Source: Spatholobus suberectus (lineage: Eukaryota > Streptophyta > Magnoliopsida > Fabales > Fabaceae). From it: a stretch of 64,000 bases of DNA. The notes beneath the pieces are model-generated. The model was not told where the DNA came from and did no database searches. It was given only the letters and a program-made list of their open reading frames with translations. The translations under genes were made by a program, and so were the position numbers. Position 1 is the first letter of the stretch. Each line of letters opens with the position of its first letter. Shown here piece by piece: positions 13,430 through 24,955 of this stretch. The stretch spans positions 60,464 to 124,463 of the forward strand of contig QUWT01000122.1 of NCBI GenBank assembly GCA_004329165.1, read 5' to 3'.

Positions 13430-14420
13430 TTAAATGATAACAATAATATTAACTTTGTGTAACTATGGTTTTTCACCTTGGAAGCATTTTACTTTAGCAA
13501 ACTGTACCAAGACAACAACAATCTGCACTTCTCCTATTGCCAAAAATGTATTAAGTTCATCAACATACTCCCCAAACAACGTACACTCAAGCCTAAACCT
13601 GTTACAGATGTCATAAGTTTAATGACAATACAAAGAAAATAAATATTGCAAATAAGAATATGATTTGATACATTCCTTACCCATCAGCTTCTATAGAAAT
13701 GACATTAATCTTAGTCTTCTTGCCATTCCCATCCAACTCTCTCTCAGTTCTAACACTTGTAAGCAATCCCATCACATTTGTTATAAACAGTTCATAAGTC
13801 TAATAAACAAAATAACAAATACCAAACTATAGCTTCATAAAGTCTACACTTACCAACTAAAAAATTAGTGTCAAATCCACCCCCAATAATCTAAGAGATT
13901 GGGACAATATCATACACATTTGCAAGCAATAAACCATTATCTAGCAAGGATACCTTAGTTGAAAACTGTGAGTTCAGCTTGTAACTGTGACGTCATGTTT
14001 TATAGTTACCTTCATTTACAACAACTCCAAAATATTGAAAAGAGTATATAGAACCCTCAAGTATCTCCTTCTTAAACTTATAAATCTAAGTTCTCCTCAC
14101 AAAAGCTTGGATTCTATCTCCCTAAAGATAAAAAATAAATATTCGTAAGTACCTTTTGACAAAAAAAGGCATGCATCATTAACACTATTTAGAAATCAAA
14201 CAACCTTCTTGTCCACAAGCACCATTTCCGTAGAGAATGGTAATTTTTGCTTTGAGATATCAAACACTAGCCACAATCGAACTACCCTTGCTGCGATAAT
14301 CCAACTCTCTTTTTAGGAGAAATCTCAGGAATTGAATCAAATTTAGTGGTCATCTTTACTAAACAAACTCGCACAGGCAACTTAATTTCAATGTCCACAC
14401 CACAACCAATATGCATAATA
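13430..14420 (-). pseudogene. RPA1-like (replication protein A 70-kDa subunit) gene fragment, copy A
   Basis: Read on the minus strand, three pieces resemble plant RPA1-like OB-fold proteins, which bind single-stranded DNA. First piece (about 14400-14215): an N-terminal OB-fold segment with 'LPVRVCLVKMTTKFDSI' and 'EMVLVDKK'. Second piece (about 14125-13850), after an intron-like gap ending in TTTAG: 'GDRIQAFVRRT', a stop, then 'IYKFKKEILEGS', 'YFGVVVNEGNYKT' and 'NVYDIVPIS'. Third piece (about 13800-13450): 'NVMGLLTSVRTERELDGNG', then 'RLECTLFGEYVDELNTFL' and 'VQFAKVKCFQG', ending in a stop. Several in-frame stops (after RRT, KT and PIS) and lost joins make it non-functional. It lies inside LTR E3 in the opposite orientation, so it was probably captured or trapped there. 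The downstream DNA-binding domains and zinc finger of full RPA1 are missing. Confidence 0.75.
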
Positions 14421-16852
14421 TATAAAGAACAAACACAACCCTAAGTAAGCACCTGTTCAAAAAATTTTAAAAATGAAAATAAAATTAAGATTTAAGGTTT
14501 CAAAAATGAAAGTGACTTGTTATCCTTTATGTGCAGAGTCTTCTAAGGTTATAGCTTAAGATGGAGAAGAAAATAAGGTCAACAAATTTCTTGCTGTTGT
14601 ATGCATGCTCTTCATATAAGACATTAGGGTAATGGGAAACAAAGTCTTAGCTAGCAAGCTACTCCATCCATAGATAACCACAAAAGCTTTCACCATTGTG
14701 GAAAGAAATAGAGTTTATTTTTTTCGATATGAAAAGCACCTTTCCTCTGTAAAGCTTTCATTCTCTTTTGCATTTTTAATTTCAAAATCTACTGTAGAGT
14801 TCCTTTGTAAAGCTTATATTTTATCCTTTGTGAAGCTCCAACACAATTCCTTTTGCACCAATAAATAAGGTCCAACAAACTCAAAAATTTGCCAGAATGG
14901 CTTACATGATGACACGTGGAAAAATTTTCCCTTACAATGACCTCAGAATGTATATAATATAGACTGTTATTTTGCTAAGATTTTAGTAATAATATTTTGA
15001 TTAAGTCATTATTCTGCTAAAATTTTATTATCAAATTGTTATTCTTCTAAATTTTGATAAGTAGTTATACTGCCAAAATTTTGATGATTGCTAAATTATT
15101 ATTATGTAATTTCTGCAATATAAGGCAAAAATGTTACTAGTACTCAAATTAAATGAGACTAGGGAAACCTCTTTTTGAGAAGTGAGAATTTGATAGATTA
15201 GTGAGTAATGTAAAGCAAGTGACATGAAATGGCATCCTGCTAGGAAAGTTACAGTAGGGACCCACTTGCGAAGGTCTTGGGGGTAGGCATTGAGTCATGA
15301 AGGTCCCAATGGCTAGGGTAGCGCCCTCGAGCTAGGATATTCACTTAACTAAGCTCGATAACCCTAACAATTGCTCAACATTCTAGAATTGCTATAAGAG
15401 TATACATATATAAATAAACATCTTGACTATTATTTGTTCCTCATTAATGATGAGGACTATACCATGTCATGATGTTAAGAAAGTTATATATACTCTCGGT
15501 CACTTTCCAAGTTTCGTTAAGAACCATTACTCACGAATGGAGAGTATGGATCCATACCTAGTCAAAGGTAGTCTAGTACAGTATAACTTATAATGAACCC
15601 TAGGTTTCCTCCTATTATCAACTGTGTTTTATCTTTGTTTTATGATAGAGTTCCTACCATACATGTAAAACTGAATTTAGAATGAAACATCTCACTCCAT
15701 TATTCTTCTTTTATGTATGATTGGTCGTGATTATTAAAGATGACATTTAATACCCTGTGATGCTAAGTACAAGTTAGAGGATACTTCAATGGTTGAGGAT
15801 TTAAAGACCTATATTATAGTATTTTTCCTTTTGTATGAGAAATAGGGTAAATTGACACTGCTTTGTATAGAATCTTTTTGATGTATTTTTGTTCTTTTCG
15901 TACTTTATGACTATTATGTATAGACCAAATCACGATGTACAATTTTGCGATGTATAGTTTTGTTCTTTTCATCTTTTACTCTCATTTCCAAATTTTGTTA
16001 AATTTGAATTCTTTTATTCTAAAAGAGGGAAAAAAATTTCCTGTAGTTTCATTTACTTAAACTTAATAACTAAACTAATATGAATTATATTTCAAAAAAG
16101 AATGCATATTACAAATTTACAAACTTCAATTCTTTGTACTTCTTTCCTTCTTTTTTGGTTTTTATGTGCTTTGAGTCATTGGAACCTATTCTAAAAGAAA
16201 AATAAATTTAAAAACAAATACAAATTGAAAAATTGAAGAACCCATTGGATCTCAGGCCCATTGAAGGAATAGTGTCCAAGTCCAAAGTCCAAATATACAA
16301 ATCCAAAACTAATAATACACACAAAAAAGGATAAATAAATCTTATTCAGATAAAGACAAAATAAAAAAATAAAAAGAGAAAGAGAAAATAAAAATATAAC
16401 AAATAAGTCACTGCTCCTGCTCTACTTTTTGCTGTGGTGCCCCTTGCTCCAACCACCTAAGTCAGCTGCTTGTAGTTGCTAGCTCAGTCCATTGCTATTA
16501 CAATAATGAGATCAAGTTTGAATAAAAGATTTGAATTAACCCTCTATAAAGAGAAGAAGGGGAATTGGGTTAAAAAAGATTGGTAAGTAGGTTCCAAAAA
16601 AAGGGTGTGAGTTAGAAAATTGTGAGTAAGAAGAGGTTGAATAAAAATTGTAAGCACATTCTAAAAAAATGGTGATTGGAATACAAATGAAAATTTAGGA
16701 ATAGAAAAATATGAAGGCTAGGGTGGACCTCCTTGATAAGTGGTCCACGGTGGAGAATAGTTTTTAGCCGTTAGATTAATCTCTTCTTCATAGAATTTAT
16801 CTTACATTTTTCACACCAGAGTGTCCCTCCCCCAACTCTTTCCCTAGCAACT

Positions 16853-19324
16853 TGTAACACCTTAAGGAGTATTACCTTTTGCCTGCTTATATTACTAAAA
16901 CACAGGAGTTTAGAATATAAAAATATCAGAGAAACTATACAGAAACTAAAACTCAAACATCAATTAAGTAATCATATTAAAACAACTATTACAAGTCTTT
17001 TGACACTTATGTACCATACAATACATGAATAACAAAAACATAAACATGAACTAATTCCCAGATATTGGGATGTCTAAAGCTATAAACTCTTCCTTTTTCA
17101 ACGGTTCCAAGCTTTGCGCTCTAAGCTACTCCCAAAAAGACTTCACCTATTCAACCTATAAAAACATGAAACATAAGAGGGATGAGACATATTATCTCAG
17201 TGAGTGCTCTAAGGACTCTAGACTGACCCTCTATTCTCTAGATCCTTTTCTTATATTCTCATGATTTTACCTCTCACTGAAACCCTTAGTCTTTTACCTC
17301 TTGAATTCGTATTCTCATAGCTATGCCCAACTTAGGGTTTGTTAATCTTTAATGGGCTTGAGCCCTAAGTCTTATAACTCATACTAATTCTTACACTAAA
17401 CAATTATCTTCCCATCGCTTTGATGGGACTTCACATTTTAGATTACTTTCTCTAAACCTTTTACATTCCGTAATACAAAGTGAGGACTGACCTTTACTTA
17501 CCTTTCTCTTTTCTTGCCCTTTTTGGGACGTATACATAAACTTTCCTTGAGGTAAACCCCTCATATACCCACTGGGTAGCATCTATCATAAACTGTGTCC
17601 TCACTAAGCACATAGGTTCCTTAGTTTATACTTAACTAGATTCACTTATGACTAGGCATACACATCATATGCCCCACAGGGCAACATACATACTTCACAA
17701 AGGCATTCATATCATCATATACCCCATAGGGGAACATACATGCCTCACAAAGGCATTAACATCACTCATATCCTGGTTCAGTTTCTATTATGTGTAGTTC
17801 TCTTTATCTTTATTATTAAGTTTCACTTGCATATCATCTTTTCTTTTGACTAAGCTTTAGCCATCAAGAGGCGTCCGTCTAGCTCGATCTCTTACTACCA
17901 CTGGTCCAAGTGGCTGAACTACTTCCGTTATCGAAGTAGTTCCCTCAACATTCTTCCTTTACTGAAGAAAGACTATGTCCTTCTATTACCAAAGGACCCA
18001 TCCTTCCCTGACCGAAGGATGTTGTTTTTCCCCTAGCATCTAAAGGATGATGGTCCCTTCCCTTGACGTAGGGGGACTCCTAGCCCTTTTTCATTTTACA
18101 ACTCATCTTACATTTGCATAAAACCTCATCTCCCTTCGTAACCTTGTAATCCTCACTGCGGTTTGCATACCATAGTATGTCGAGGGTGCGACTCGGACAT
18201 GACCAGTACCAAGGAGGTTCTAACATTAGTAAGGAGGCACTTTTCTTTGAAAGCATAGCTTTCCTTTTAAAACATCTTTCTATGAAAACATAGGGTTTTC
18301 TCAAAAATGTGTTCCTTTCTTAAAACCTTTCCTTTCATGAAAACCTTTCATAAACTTAGGGGAAGATCCCCACCTTTTGTTAAGGTGGCATCTGATGGTG
18401 TCTTAAGTATCGTAAATGTCTTGTTACATAGGGTTTATTGTTACATACAAACTATCTCAAGCAGATGCAATAGTCATGTGAATGCAATATATTACAACTA
18501 CTCAAGCAATCATCATCAAACATTGCAACACAACATAACAACCATTGGTAAACATACAAGAACAAGCATATAAAACAAGGGTGGAATCATACTCTTTGTA
18601 AACTCACTAAAATCCTGATTTTCGCTTAGCTAGCATTTTGCTCGCTCAGCTAGCATTTTACTCACTTAGCTAGAATTTTGCTCGCTTAGTTAGAGCAGCA
18701 AGTTTGCAGGTCGCGGGTTTTTGCCAAATCTGTTATGGTTAGGGCCATCAATGGCCACCCGAAGGTTCCAAACCACCATAAACAATTCCAAAACACTTCT
18801 ATTACATTTCTAATTGATTAATATACCATATAAACCCCTCAATCAAACTTAATCATCAAAAACTCATAAAAAACCAAACTTGGGATTCAAAGGGAAGAAG
18901 GGGATACAATCAACAATCAAATGGGTAAGGGAGGACAAGGAGGAAGCACTCACCTCAAGGATGCATAAAGATGAGCTTCGAGGCTTGGAGATCTCTGCTC
19001 CTCTTCTCTTCTTCCTTTTCTCTTTCTCTTTTCTCCTTCTCCTCCTTCTCTCTTCTTTCTCTTCTTTTCTCTTTCTCTCTCCAACTCTCCCTTCTTTCTC
19101 CCATATAAACCACGTGTGTATGAGTGAGCTTGGTGGGCTTTGGCCCATTTTAGGTCTTAGATTCCCATCTAGGTCCTATTATCTTATTCCTATAAATTCT
19201 ATTATAAGGGTAACTATTATTATTGATACTTACGACATCTATGACCATTTATCATAAAAGCTATTAGCATAAAAGTAGCATCTACATGACTTTATTTCTA
19301 ATGTCTATATATAGAGAAGTTACA
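16853..19324 (-). mobile_element. E4, copy A: solo LTR (LTR-c family), minus orientation
   Basis: The plus-strand left end is TGTAACACCT and the right end GAAGTTACA, flanked by a perfect CAACT duplication (16848-16852 and 19325-19329). It sits inside the MULE. Read on the minus strand it has a TATA-like TTTATATGG (19110-19101), a CT/GA-rich leader, and a consensus splice-donor-like GAG|GTGAGT (junction at 18954/18953). It then has repeated 'gctagctgagcgagc'-type motifs (18600-18690) and a hairpin-rich stretch (17538-18085). E7 is a shorter relative with the same order of parts. No protein-coding frame is convincing. Confidence 0.9.
17538..18085 (-). repeat. Hairpin-array region of E4, copy A
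   Basis: At least eight short perfect or near-perfect hairpins lie close together. Clear examples are CCACT/AGTGG (17898-17913), AACTACTTC/GAAGTAGTT (17917-17925 with 17933-17941), TTCTTC/GAAGAA (17951-17956 with 17964-17969), GTCCTT/AAGGAC (17977-17982 with 17992-17997) and CATCCTTC/GAAGGATG (17999-18006 with 18014-18021). Further ones are TACCC-ACT-GGGTA near 17565, ATGCCT/AGGCAT near 17740 and CCCC-ATA-GGGG near 17725. Stem sequences differ but pairing is kept, and loops share a (T/G)(T/A)(A/C)C-like core. Confidence 0.75.
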
Positions 19325-20178
19325 CAACTCATGTCGCCGATCACAGTTCGCCGTCATTGGAGGCGATTTCTAGCGATAGTGCAATCCTTAAGAAGATAGG
19401 CCTTTTTGCGGAAAAGCCCAGATTTAAAAAAAATTGAATATGCAACCCATCAATTAAACTCCTAAACCAAGAGTGTAACAAGTAGGCAAGAAATGACAGA
19501 ACCAAATCAAAAATATAAAAAGACCAATGTAGATAAAAAAAAATAAAAGAAAAATGTAGAGCTATACTCAGCAGAGGTGGTTCGCGCCCTATAATGGCTA
19601 ACAAAAAAGGAAATCATCCCTTAATAGTATGACATTAACCTTCGTAGTTTTTGTGAACCGTTTCATTTCGACGTCGGTGAGGTCTCGACAAATGCAAAGC
19701 TTGAGGCACATAAGGTTACGACATCATTGTGAGATTAGCACAAGCATGTCATCTTCTCGTATACTCATAGATCTGTGGTTGTACTTCAGCACAAGCTTCG
19801 TCGTAAAGTTGAAGCTTGAAAAGAGTGATAAAATTACTAGAAAGAGATTCGATTTTGTCTGCTCCTCATTTGTCGATGCATTTAGTGGTCTCCTATTTTT
19901 CAATTAGCAACTTACATCTTTGATTCATTTTCTTTTGTGAATATGTTGAGTAGGAGGCTCAGTATTGTGGGCACTATGTGTGCTTTGGAAAGGAAGGTCG
20001 ATGACAAATTTTTAGGTGCACCACCATGGTGGTAGGGGTTGCTGGGGAGAGAGTTGGGGAGGAATAATCTATGTGAAAGATGACGCATTGAAAATGAGAT
20101 TAATCTAACAACTAAAAGTTATGGTCGACTGTGGACCACCTACGAAGGTGGTCCACACTAGCCTTCACCATAGAAAAA

Positions 20179-23101
20179 AGCCATAATTGTAAGGGAGAGA
20201 GGTCTCAAAAATTTCCTAAAAAGAAAAGAAAGAAGCAGTGAGGAAGAAAGAAGAGATGGCGAATCACAAAATAAACAAGTCATAAAGAGGTGTCACATAG
20301 GAATGAGATACTCTTCACTTTCTTCCCTTTTTTGAGATTGAATTTCATGATTACATCAATGTGGCACTTATTAAATATTCCTTGATTACAATAATGCACA
20401 CAACCACAAAACTATAATAGCTCAACCACCCCAAACCCCTGTGGATTTTTTAAAAAAAAAAGACAGAAAAGAAGAAACAGAAAGCTTTGCATCCAAGAGA
20501 TCTGCCAAATGAAAAAATGAGTCTTTAATTTTTATTTTACTTATTCTTTCTTTATTTGTTCTTCAGTTTGGTCAATTCCTTTTTAATTTTATTCTTTAAT
20601 CAAATCTATGAATAGGCTCTATCCTTTCTCTTTTTAAAAAGAATCATTTAAAAAAATGTTAAAAATAAATAAATAATAAACATAAAATAAAATTAGCATT
20701 TATCAATTTCCTTTTTATGTTTATTCTATCCTTTTCTTTTGGTTATGTGAAATAAATTTTCAAAAATATTAAAATTAGTGCTAATTAATTTCTTTTTATT
20801 TTTTTATTTTGTTTGTTTATTGTTGGTTATTGTAGAAATTGTTAATTTGCTATTTTTTTTGTGTAATTGATTAATTCAGGCATGATGTTTAGTTAATCCT
20901 GCATGTATGGGAAGTTGCCTTGATTAGTAGGTAAACTTTGGTAAAGATAGTGGTATGGAATTTGATCACAAGCATGCAAATTTTGAATTGCATAGGGAAG
21001 AATGATGCAATGGGCGACCAGATCGTTACTTCTTGAAGTACAGTAGGACAAATTGTACTTTATAAAGCAAATTTAATAGTAATTAGTAAGCCCTAAGTCT
21101 ATTAGAATAAATTTATGAGTAAATTACATTGACATCCCTTGAAATTTTTTGAGATTGCACATAACCCCTTATTATTTTTACGTTAACAATAACCTCCTTT
21201 ATAAGTGTATATGGTGTAATATTTTTCAAACAATTAAGGAGGGTTAGTGTAGGAGTTAAAAAATTAGGAGGGGTATCGAGCAAAATTTAACAAAACCACA
21301 AGTTTCGGTGTAATTTATTCTAAATTTAACTTAAGAGTTAGGATTTAGGACCCGAATGTTGGGGTCTCATATCAGTCATTTATTGTTTTTTGCAAGCATT
21401 AGCTTACGAAAGTGGATATTTTAGCAACCATCCTAGAAGGGAATGGGTATAGACAATTTTTCTCTTCTTGTTTCACTTAAAACTGAAGGCCTTCGTTATT
21501 TATGATGTCCATTATCATTTTTTACTTTGTATTTGCTATTCTACTTTTAGTTTGATCTATGGAAAAATGGATAAAGTGTTTTTTAATAGAAAATTGAAGT
21601 TATGTAGACCGAAAAAGGAGCTGATACTACTAATTTCATTGATGAAATATTCATATGGTAAGCTATACAGTGCTTTCTATAATGCTGGAAGTAGTATTTC
21701 ATTTTACAATTGTTCACAGTTTTACAAGCATTTCAAGTGCCCAAGTCTGTAACAAATTTTTCTCTTGATTTTATCCATCCTATTGAAGTTTGATTGTATG
21801 ATCTATCTAATCTTTACTCATCTTTTTACTTGTTTTGATGCTTTGGGAAATATTGTAGACTTCATCCTGAAATTGCATTTTGGGTGACCTTATAAAATGT
21901 TTTGGTAGGATCTTAGATGGATAAGACTCAAGGTGAATGTAATATTCTAAAAATTATATCATTTGATTGGGTAGCTTTAGGATAGATTGTAATGTTTCAG
22001 CAGTTCTTCTGTAATTTGTTTGTAGTGAGGCATTGTTTTCAAGTTTAGAAGTTTTCATTCTGATAGGAACGGAATGCTTCTCTTATCCTTTATTGGTTGG
22101 TTGTGGCATTAGAAAATAATAGTGTTAACACTTTCAAAAATTAATTTTCAGAATATTTTGAAAATTAGTTTGTTAATTAAATTCTAGAATTTAGTTTCAG
22201 GGATGAGGATATTTTTGTAAAAAATAAATAAAAGAGTGTAAATAGTAATTGCCTTACTGTATTTTATTTTGTATCTTTCTTAATGGATTTTATTATAATT
22301 AGCTTGTTATTGGATTTTAGAACCTAGCTCGTGTTGTAATCAGTTCTTTTTCTTTAATCTTTCAAGATTGCCTACAGCCCAAAAACATCACTTCCCAAAC
22401 ACATTCACCGCTCATGCCTTCTCCCTCTATGCACCAAAAAACGAATTTCCATAATACGATTTGCATTTTGGAAAACATCTTTAATTGCAATGGAATCATA
22501 TTCATTCTTGTTGCTCGGTTTCTCCACGGTAATTTTCATCTACTGCTTCTCTCTTAAACTTCAACTCTGAGTTACAGTATAAGGGCAAAATAAGATTCGA
22601 ACTGTCAGTTGGTCTCTTATGGTTCAATACAAGGAAAAGGAAAACTTCCCACACCAACCAAAGAAAACTCATGCAGAACCACAAAAAAGAACTTAACAAT
22701 GCTAACTTCACAAACCAGTGGAACAATCATGTTGGCAAGTTAATGGGAAGCTAGTGAAAATTAGGGGTAGCTGAATTACACTAATTTGTCATCTCATAGT
22801 CATGCACTCACATGGCAATCCTGGACATCTAATTAATTATTTTGAGTTATTAGTTGAAAGCTGAACAGCTTGGGGGTCACAGACACAATACGAAGAAATA
22901 GAAGTTGTATTGCTGATTAGATTTCTCATAAATTTTGTCATTTTGATGACCCAAGCTTAGTGAATCATAAACATAGTTTTTTTAGGTGAATTAATCAGAA
23001 ATTTAAAGTAGTTCATACTAATGTTATTTTCTTACTTCGTTGTCCCTGAAACAAAAAAATGGCCTTAGGCACATGAAATGAGAATAAAAGGAATGATGAA
23101 G
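20179..23101. other. Gene-free interval, copy A
   Basis: AT-rich DNA matched throughout by 54235-57215 in copy B. It contains poly-A/T tracts and a possible small signal-anchor-like frame at 22490-22570 but no multi-exon gene structure I can support. A stretch near 21110-21300 ('acataaccccttatt', 'taacaataacctcctttataag') looks like a short repeat often seen in intergenic plant DNA; copy B has about 60 extra bp there (near 55285-55345) made of short direct repeats. Confidence 0.5.
22490..22570 (+). other. Short hydrophobic N-terminus-like frame, copy A
   Basis: A 26-residue frame begins MESYSFLLLGFSTVIFIYCF and ends at a stop. The start looks like a membrane anchor or signal peptide. The same frame is kept in copy B (56602-56688). 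No continuation is visible downstream. It could be the first-exon remnant of a membrane-anchored enzyme gene or chance. I do not assign a family. Confidence 0.2.
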
Positions 23102-23236
23102 GTTACACTGTTTGATAAAGAGAAATGAGTTGCATAATGTGATTTAGCCACCTTGCACATTAGGTCTAAAAGCCACATTCAAGGCCTGGGATATTTGCTA
23201 GTTTACATCAGATAAAAGGAAGAGGAGAACAAAATA
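23102..23236 (+). repeat. Direct repeat, left member
   Basis: 'ggttacactgtttgataaagag' and the following ~130 bp recur at 24826-24955 with roughly 85-90% identity. About 1.6 kb lies between them, including the inverted repeat Q. In copy B the left member is at 60001-60135. Confidence 0.75.
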
Positions 23237-23639
23237 TATTTAAAAAAAGATATATCTAAAAAAACTATTTTGGCATGAAAAAATCTTGTGGATTTTAAAA
23301 GACTATATAAGAATGTAATGGTTTATAAAATTCTTTTAAAAGACTTTTATAATCAAGATTTTGTAGTTTGGATTTTAATTATTGGATTTATATCATAAGA
23401 ATTTATAATATTTGATCGTACTTTATGGATTTGTAAGATTTGATAGGACTCATGAATTTTTAGAAAACATTCAAAGTTACAAGAGTCAATGAAAAAGATA
23501 ACAAAGAAATGATAAAATTTGGATAAAAAAAGTCAAACCAATACCATCTTGTTAATCTTCTAATAGCTAATTGATTTTAACTTTATGTCCTCCTAAATAG
23601 CATTTCTCCATATATCTAAAGCTATCCTAGTCCTCCATG

Positions 23640-23945
23640 CATTAATATTTTCTCATTCCTGTTCTTGTGTTAGAAATTTTATTTATATATAAACCAATCA
23701 ATCTTGTTATATGTTATTGACTATTCAGTCTTTATATAATAATTATCATATATAAAACCAATCAGTGTAAAGATTAAATAATATATAATAAAACTTATAT
23801 ATGATAGTTTTATTATATATATAATATACAAAACTAATCAAAGTTATTTATATATTAGAAATTTTGTTTATATAGAAAGCCAATTAGTTTTATTATATAT
23901 TATTTAATATTCAACATAAATTATATATATATATATATATGTAAA
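23640..23945. repeat. AT-rich palindromic and (AT)n tract
   Basis: This stretch repeats 'ttatatataaaaccaatcaat'-like units ('aaccaatca' at about 23692, 23757 and 23832) and ends with a TA dinucleotide run at about 23921-23940. It is low-complexity AT DNA without a frame. Confidence 0.6.
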
Positions 23946-24255
23946 GAAAAAATCAAGTAGGATACAAATAGTGATTTTTTTATGAATGCAAAAGAAGTCA
24001 AAGAATACGGACTCATAGAATATGTCATCATGAATCCTTTCAAAGCTCTCTAGCCATTGTGAGTTACAACAGAAGGTAAAGATCAGGCTAACATTTGAAT
24101 TTGATATTAGCATAAAGCAATTAACCTAGGTAGTGTAAAGTAATCATTTTAGCATAAGCAATTAACCTAGGTAGCATAATTGAAATTAGCGCAATAGGTA
24201 CAAATAAAAGTAAAAAAGCAGTACAATAGACAAATGACAGTGATAGGGTTTTTTT

Positions 24256-24813
24256 ATGCATTTTTGACATCATCTTTTTGGCGATGTACACAATAAATTT
24301 GTCTAAATAAGTTGATAAAGGAAAAAGAGAAAAAAAGTAGAAAGATCCTATTTCTGATTATAGAGAAGGCAAGTAGGATTGAAAGAAAGAGATGACTAAG
24401 TACTACCCCAACACCACCTTCAACGAAGAAGGAAGGGATTATATGTGATAAGAGAAAGAAAAGTCTGGCAAAGACATAAAAAAAAGGAATGAGAGAGTAG
24501 AAAAGCCTCAAGGGTTTGTGTGGGATTGTTAGATTGGTGTGATATTTATATATCTTTCTAAAAAGTTGCATGAAATCCACGCTACAAAAAATTTCATCAA
24601 AATTTGTATATTTTTAAATACTAAAATATTTTTTGTAAGTTGTAAAAAAAACTTACTTTAATACCACCGGATTTTGTTACCCTCTTAAAAAATCCAAATA
24701 GTCCTAATTGATTACCACAAGACTTATTTATATTCTTAAACAGTCTCGATTGAATACCACAAGACTTTTTTATCACAAAAAAGTCTTCTAAAATCCTAAT
24801 CCAATACTCCCCC
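24256..24813 (-). repeat. Dispersed repeat Q, inverted copy
   Basis: Reverse-complemented, it starts GGGGGAGTATTGGATTAGGA and follows 10380-10945 along its length, including 'tggtcatctctttctttt'-like and 'attgtgtacatcgccaaaaag' motifs. The plus-strand end is CCCCC|TAA at 24813/24814. It contains an open frame of 108 codons on the minus strand that is hydrophobic and not conserved in the A and B members, so I leave it uncalled. Confidence 0.65.
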
Positions 24814-24825
24814 TAAGGGTTACAC

Positions 24826-24955
24826 TATTTGATAAATAGAAATGAGTTGTATAATGTGATTTAGTCACCTAGCACATTAGGTCTAAAGGCAACATTTAAG
24901 ACTTGGGATATTTGCTTGTTTACATCAGATAAAAGGAAAACAAAATATATGTTAC
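24826..24955 (+). repeat. Direct repeat, right member
   Basis: This is the partner of 23102-23236, starting 'ggttacactatttgataaatag'. It begins 12 bp after the end of the inverted repeat Q. Confidence 0.75.

Larger units (their letters stand above)
11008..16113 (+). mobile_element. E3, copy A: LTR (LTR-b family) with gene-bearing middle
   Basis: It begins TGTAACATCCTCATTTTAG, closely like the start of E1/E2, and ends ...ATATTACA (16106-16113), aligning with the GGGTGTTACA end of E5. It has a TATA box TATAAAAAGG at 11777-11786 and the conserved block at about 15190-15620. The middle (about 12300-14940) has no counterpart in E5/E6 and carries an RPA1-like pseudogene on the opposite strand. I found no matching flanking 5-mers (TTTTC left, AATTT right), so the right boundary rests on alignment alone or the element is recombined. 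In copy A the donor-like site reads CGAT rather than AGGT. Copy B holds the same element. Confidence 0.75.
16710..20169. mobile_element. MULE-like DNA transposon, copy A (contains E4)
   Basis: The two ends form long imperfect inverted repeats: the left starts TATGAAGGCTAGGGTGGACC at 16710 and the right end, reverse-complemented, reads GGTGAAGGCTAGTGTGGACC. Similarity extends about 140 bp inward on each side (for example 'gttagattaatctc' and 'cccccaactct'). A perfect 9-bp duplication ATAGAAAAA flanks it (16701-16709 and 20170-20178), the length typical of Mutator-like elements. Without the nested E4 LTR it is about 1 kb, non-autonomous, with no transposase frame. Copy B carries the same element at 50841-54225, so it predates the duplication. 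Confidence 0.85.
1..23634 (+). repeat. Large direct segmental duplication, copy A
   Basis: Bases 1-1421 match 38062-39476, 5997-9292 match 39472-42777, about 9335-23101 match about 43515-57215, and 23102-23634 match 60001-60346 plus 63329-63520, all in the same orientation. Many stretches are identical (for example about 180 bp at 161-340 versus 38221-38400); overall I judge about 95-97% identity by eye. Differences are mostly whole insertions or deletions: E1 is only in copy A; E5, the E6/Cassandra composite and the 63521 element are only in copy B. The left end lies outside the window, so the true unit size is unknown. The offset of about 34 kb over most of the match suggests a tandem arrangement. 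Confidence 0.93.

Noticed and set aside
11008..16113. E3 as an LTR with a proven target duplication
   Set aside because: Flanks TTTTC and AATTT do not match, so the insertion boundary cannot be confirmed as for E1, E2, E4, E5 and E7.
18864..19257. Overlapping 94- and 125-codon frames on opposite strands
   Set aside because: They come from the CT/GA-rich leader of E4 (Glu/Lys/Arg-rich or Ser/Leu/Phe-rich translations) and are not kept in copy B.
24254..24580. 108-codon hydrophobic minus-strand frame
   Set aside because: It is part of repeat Q; the other two members do not keep the frame.
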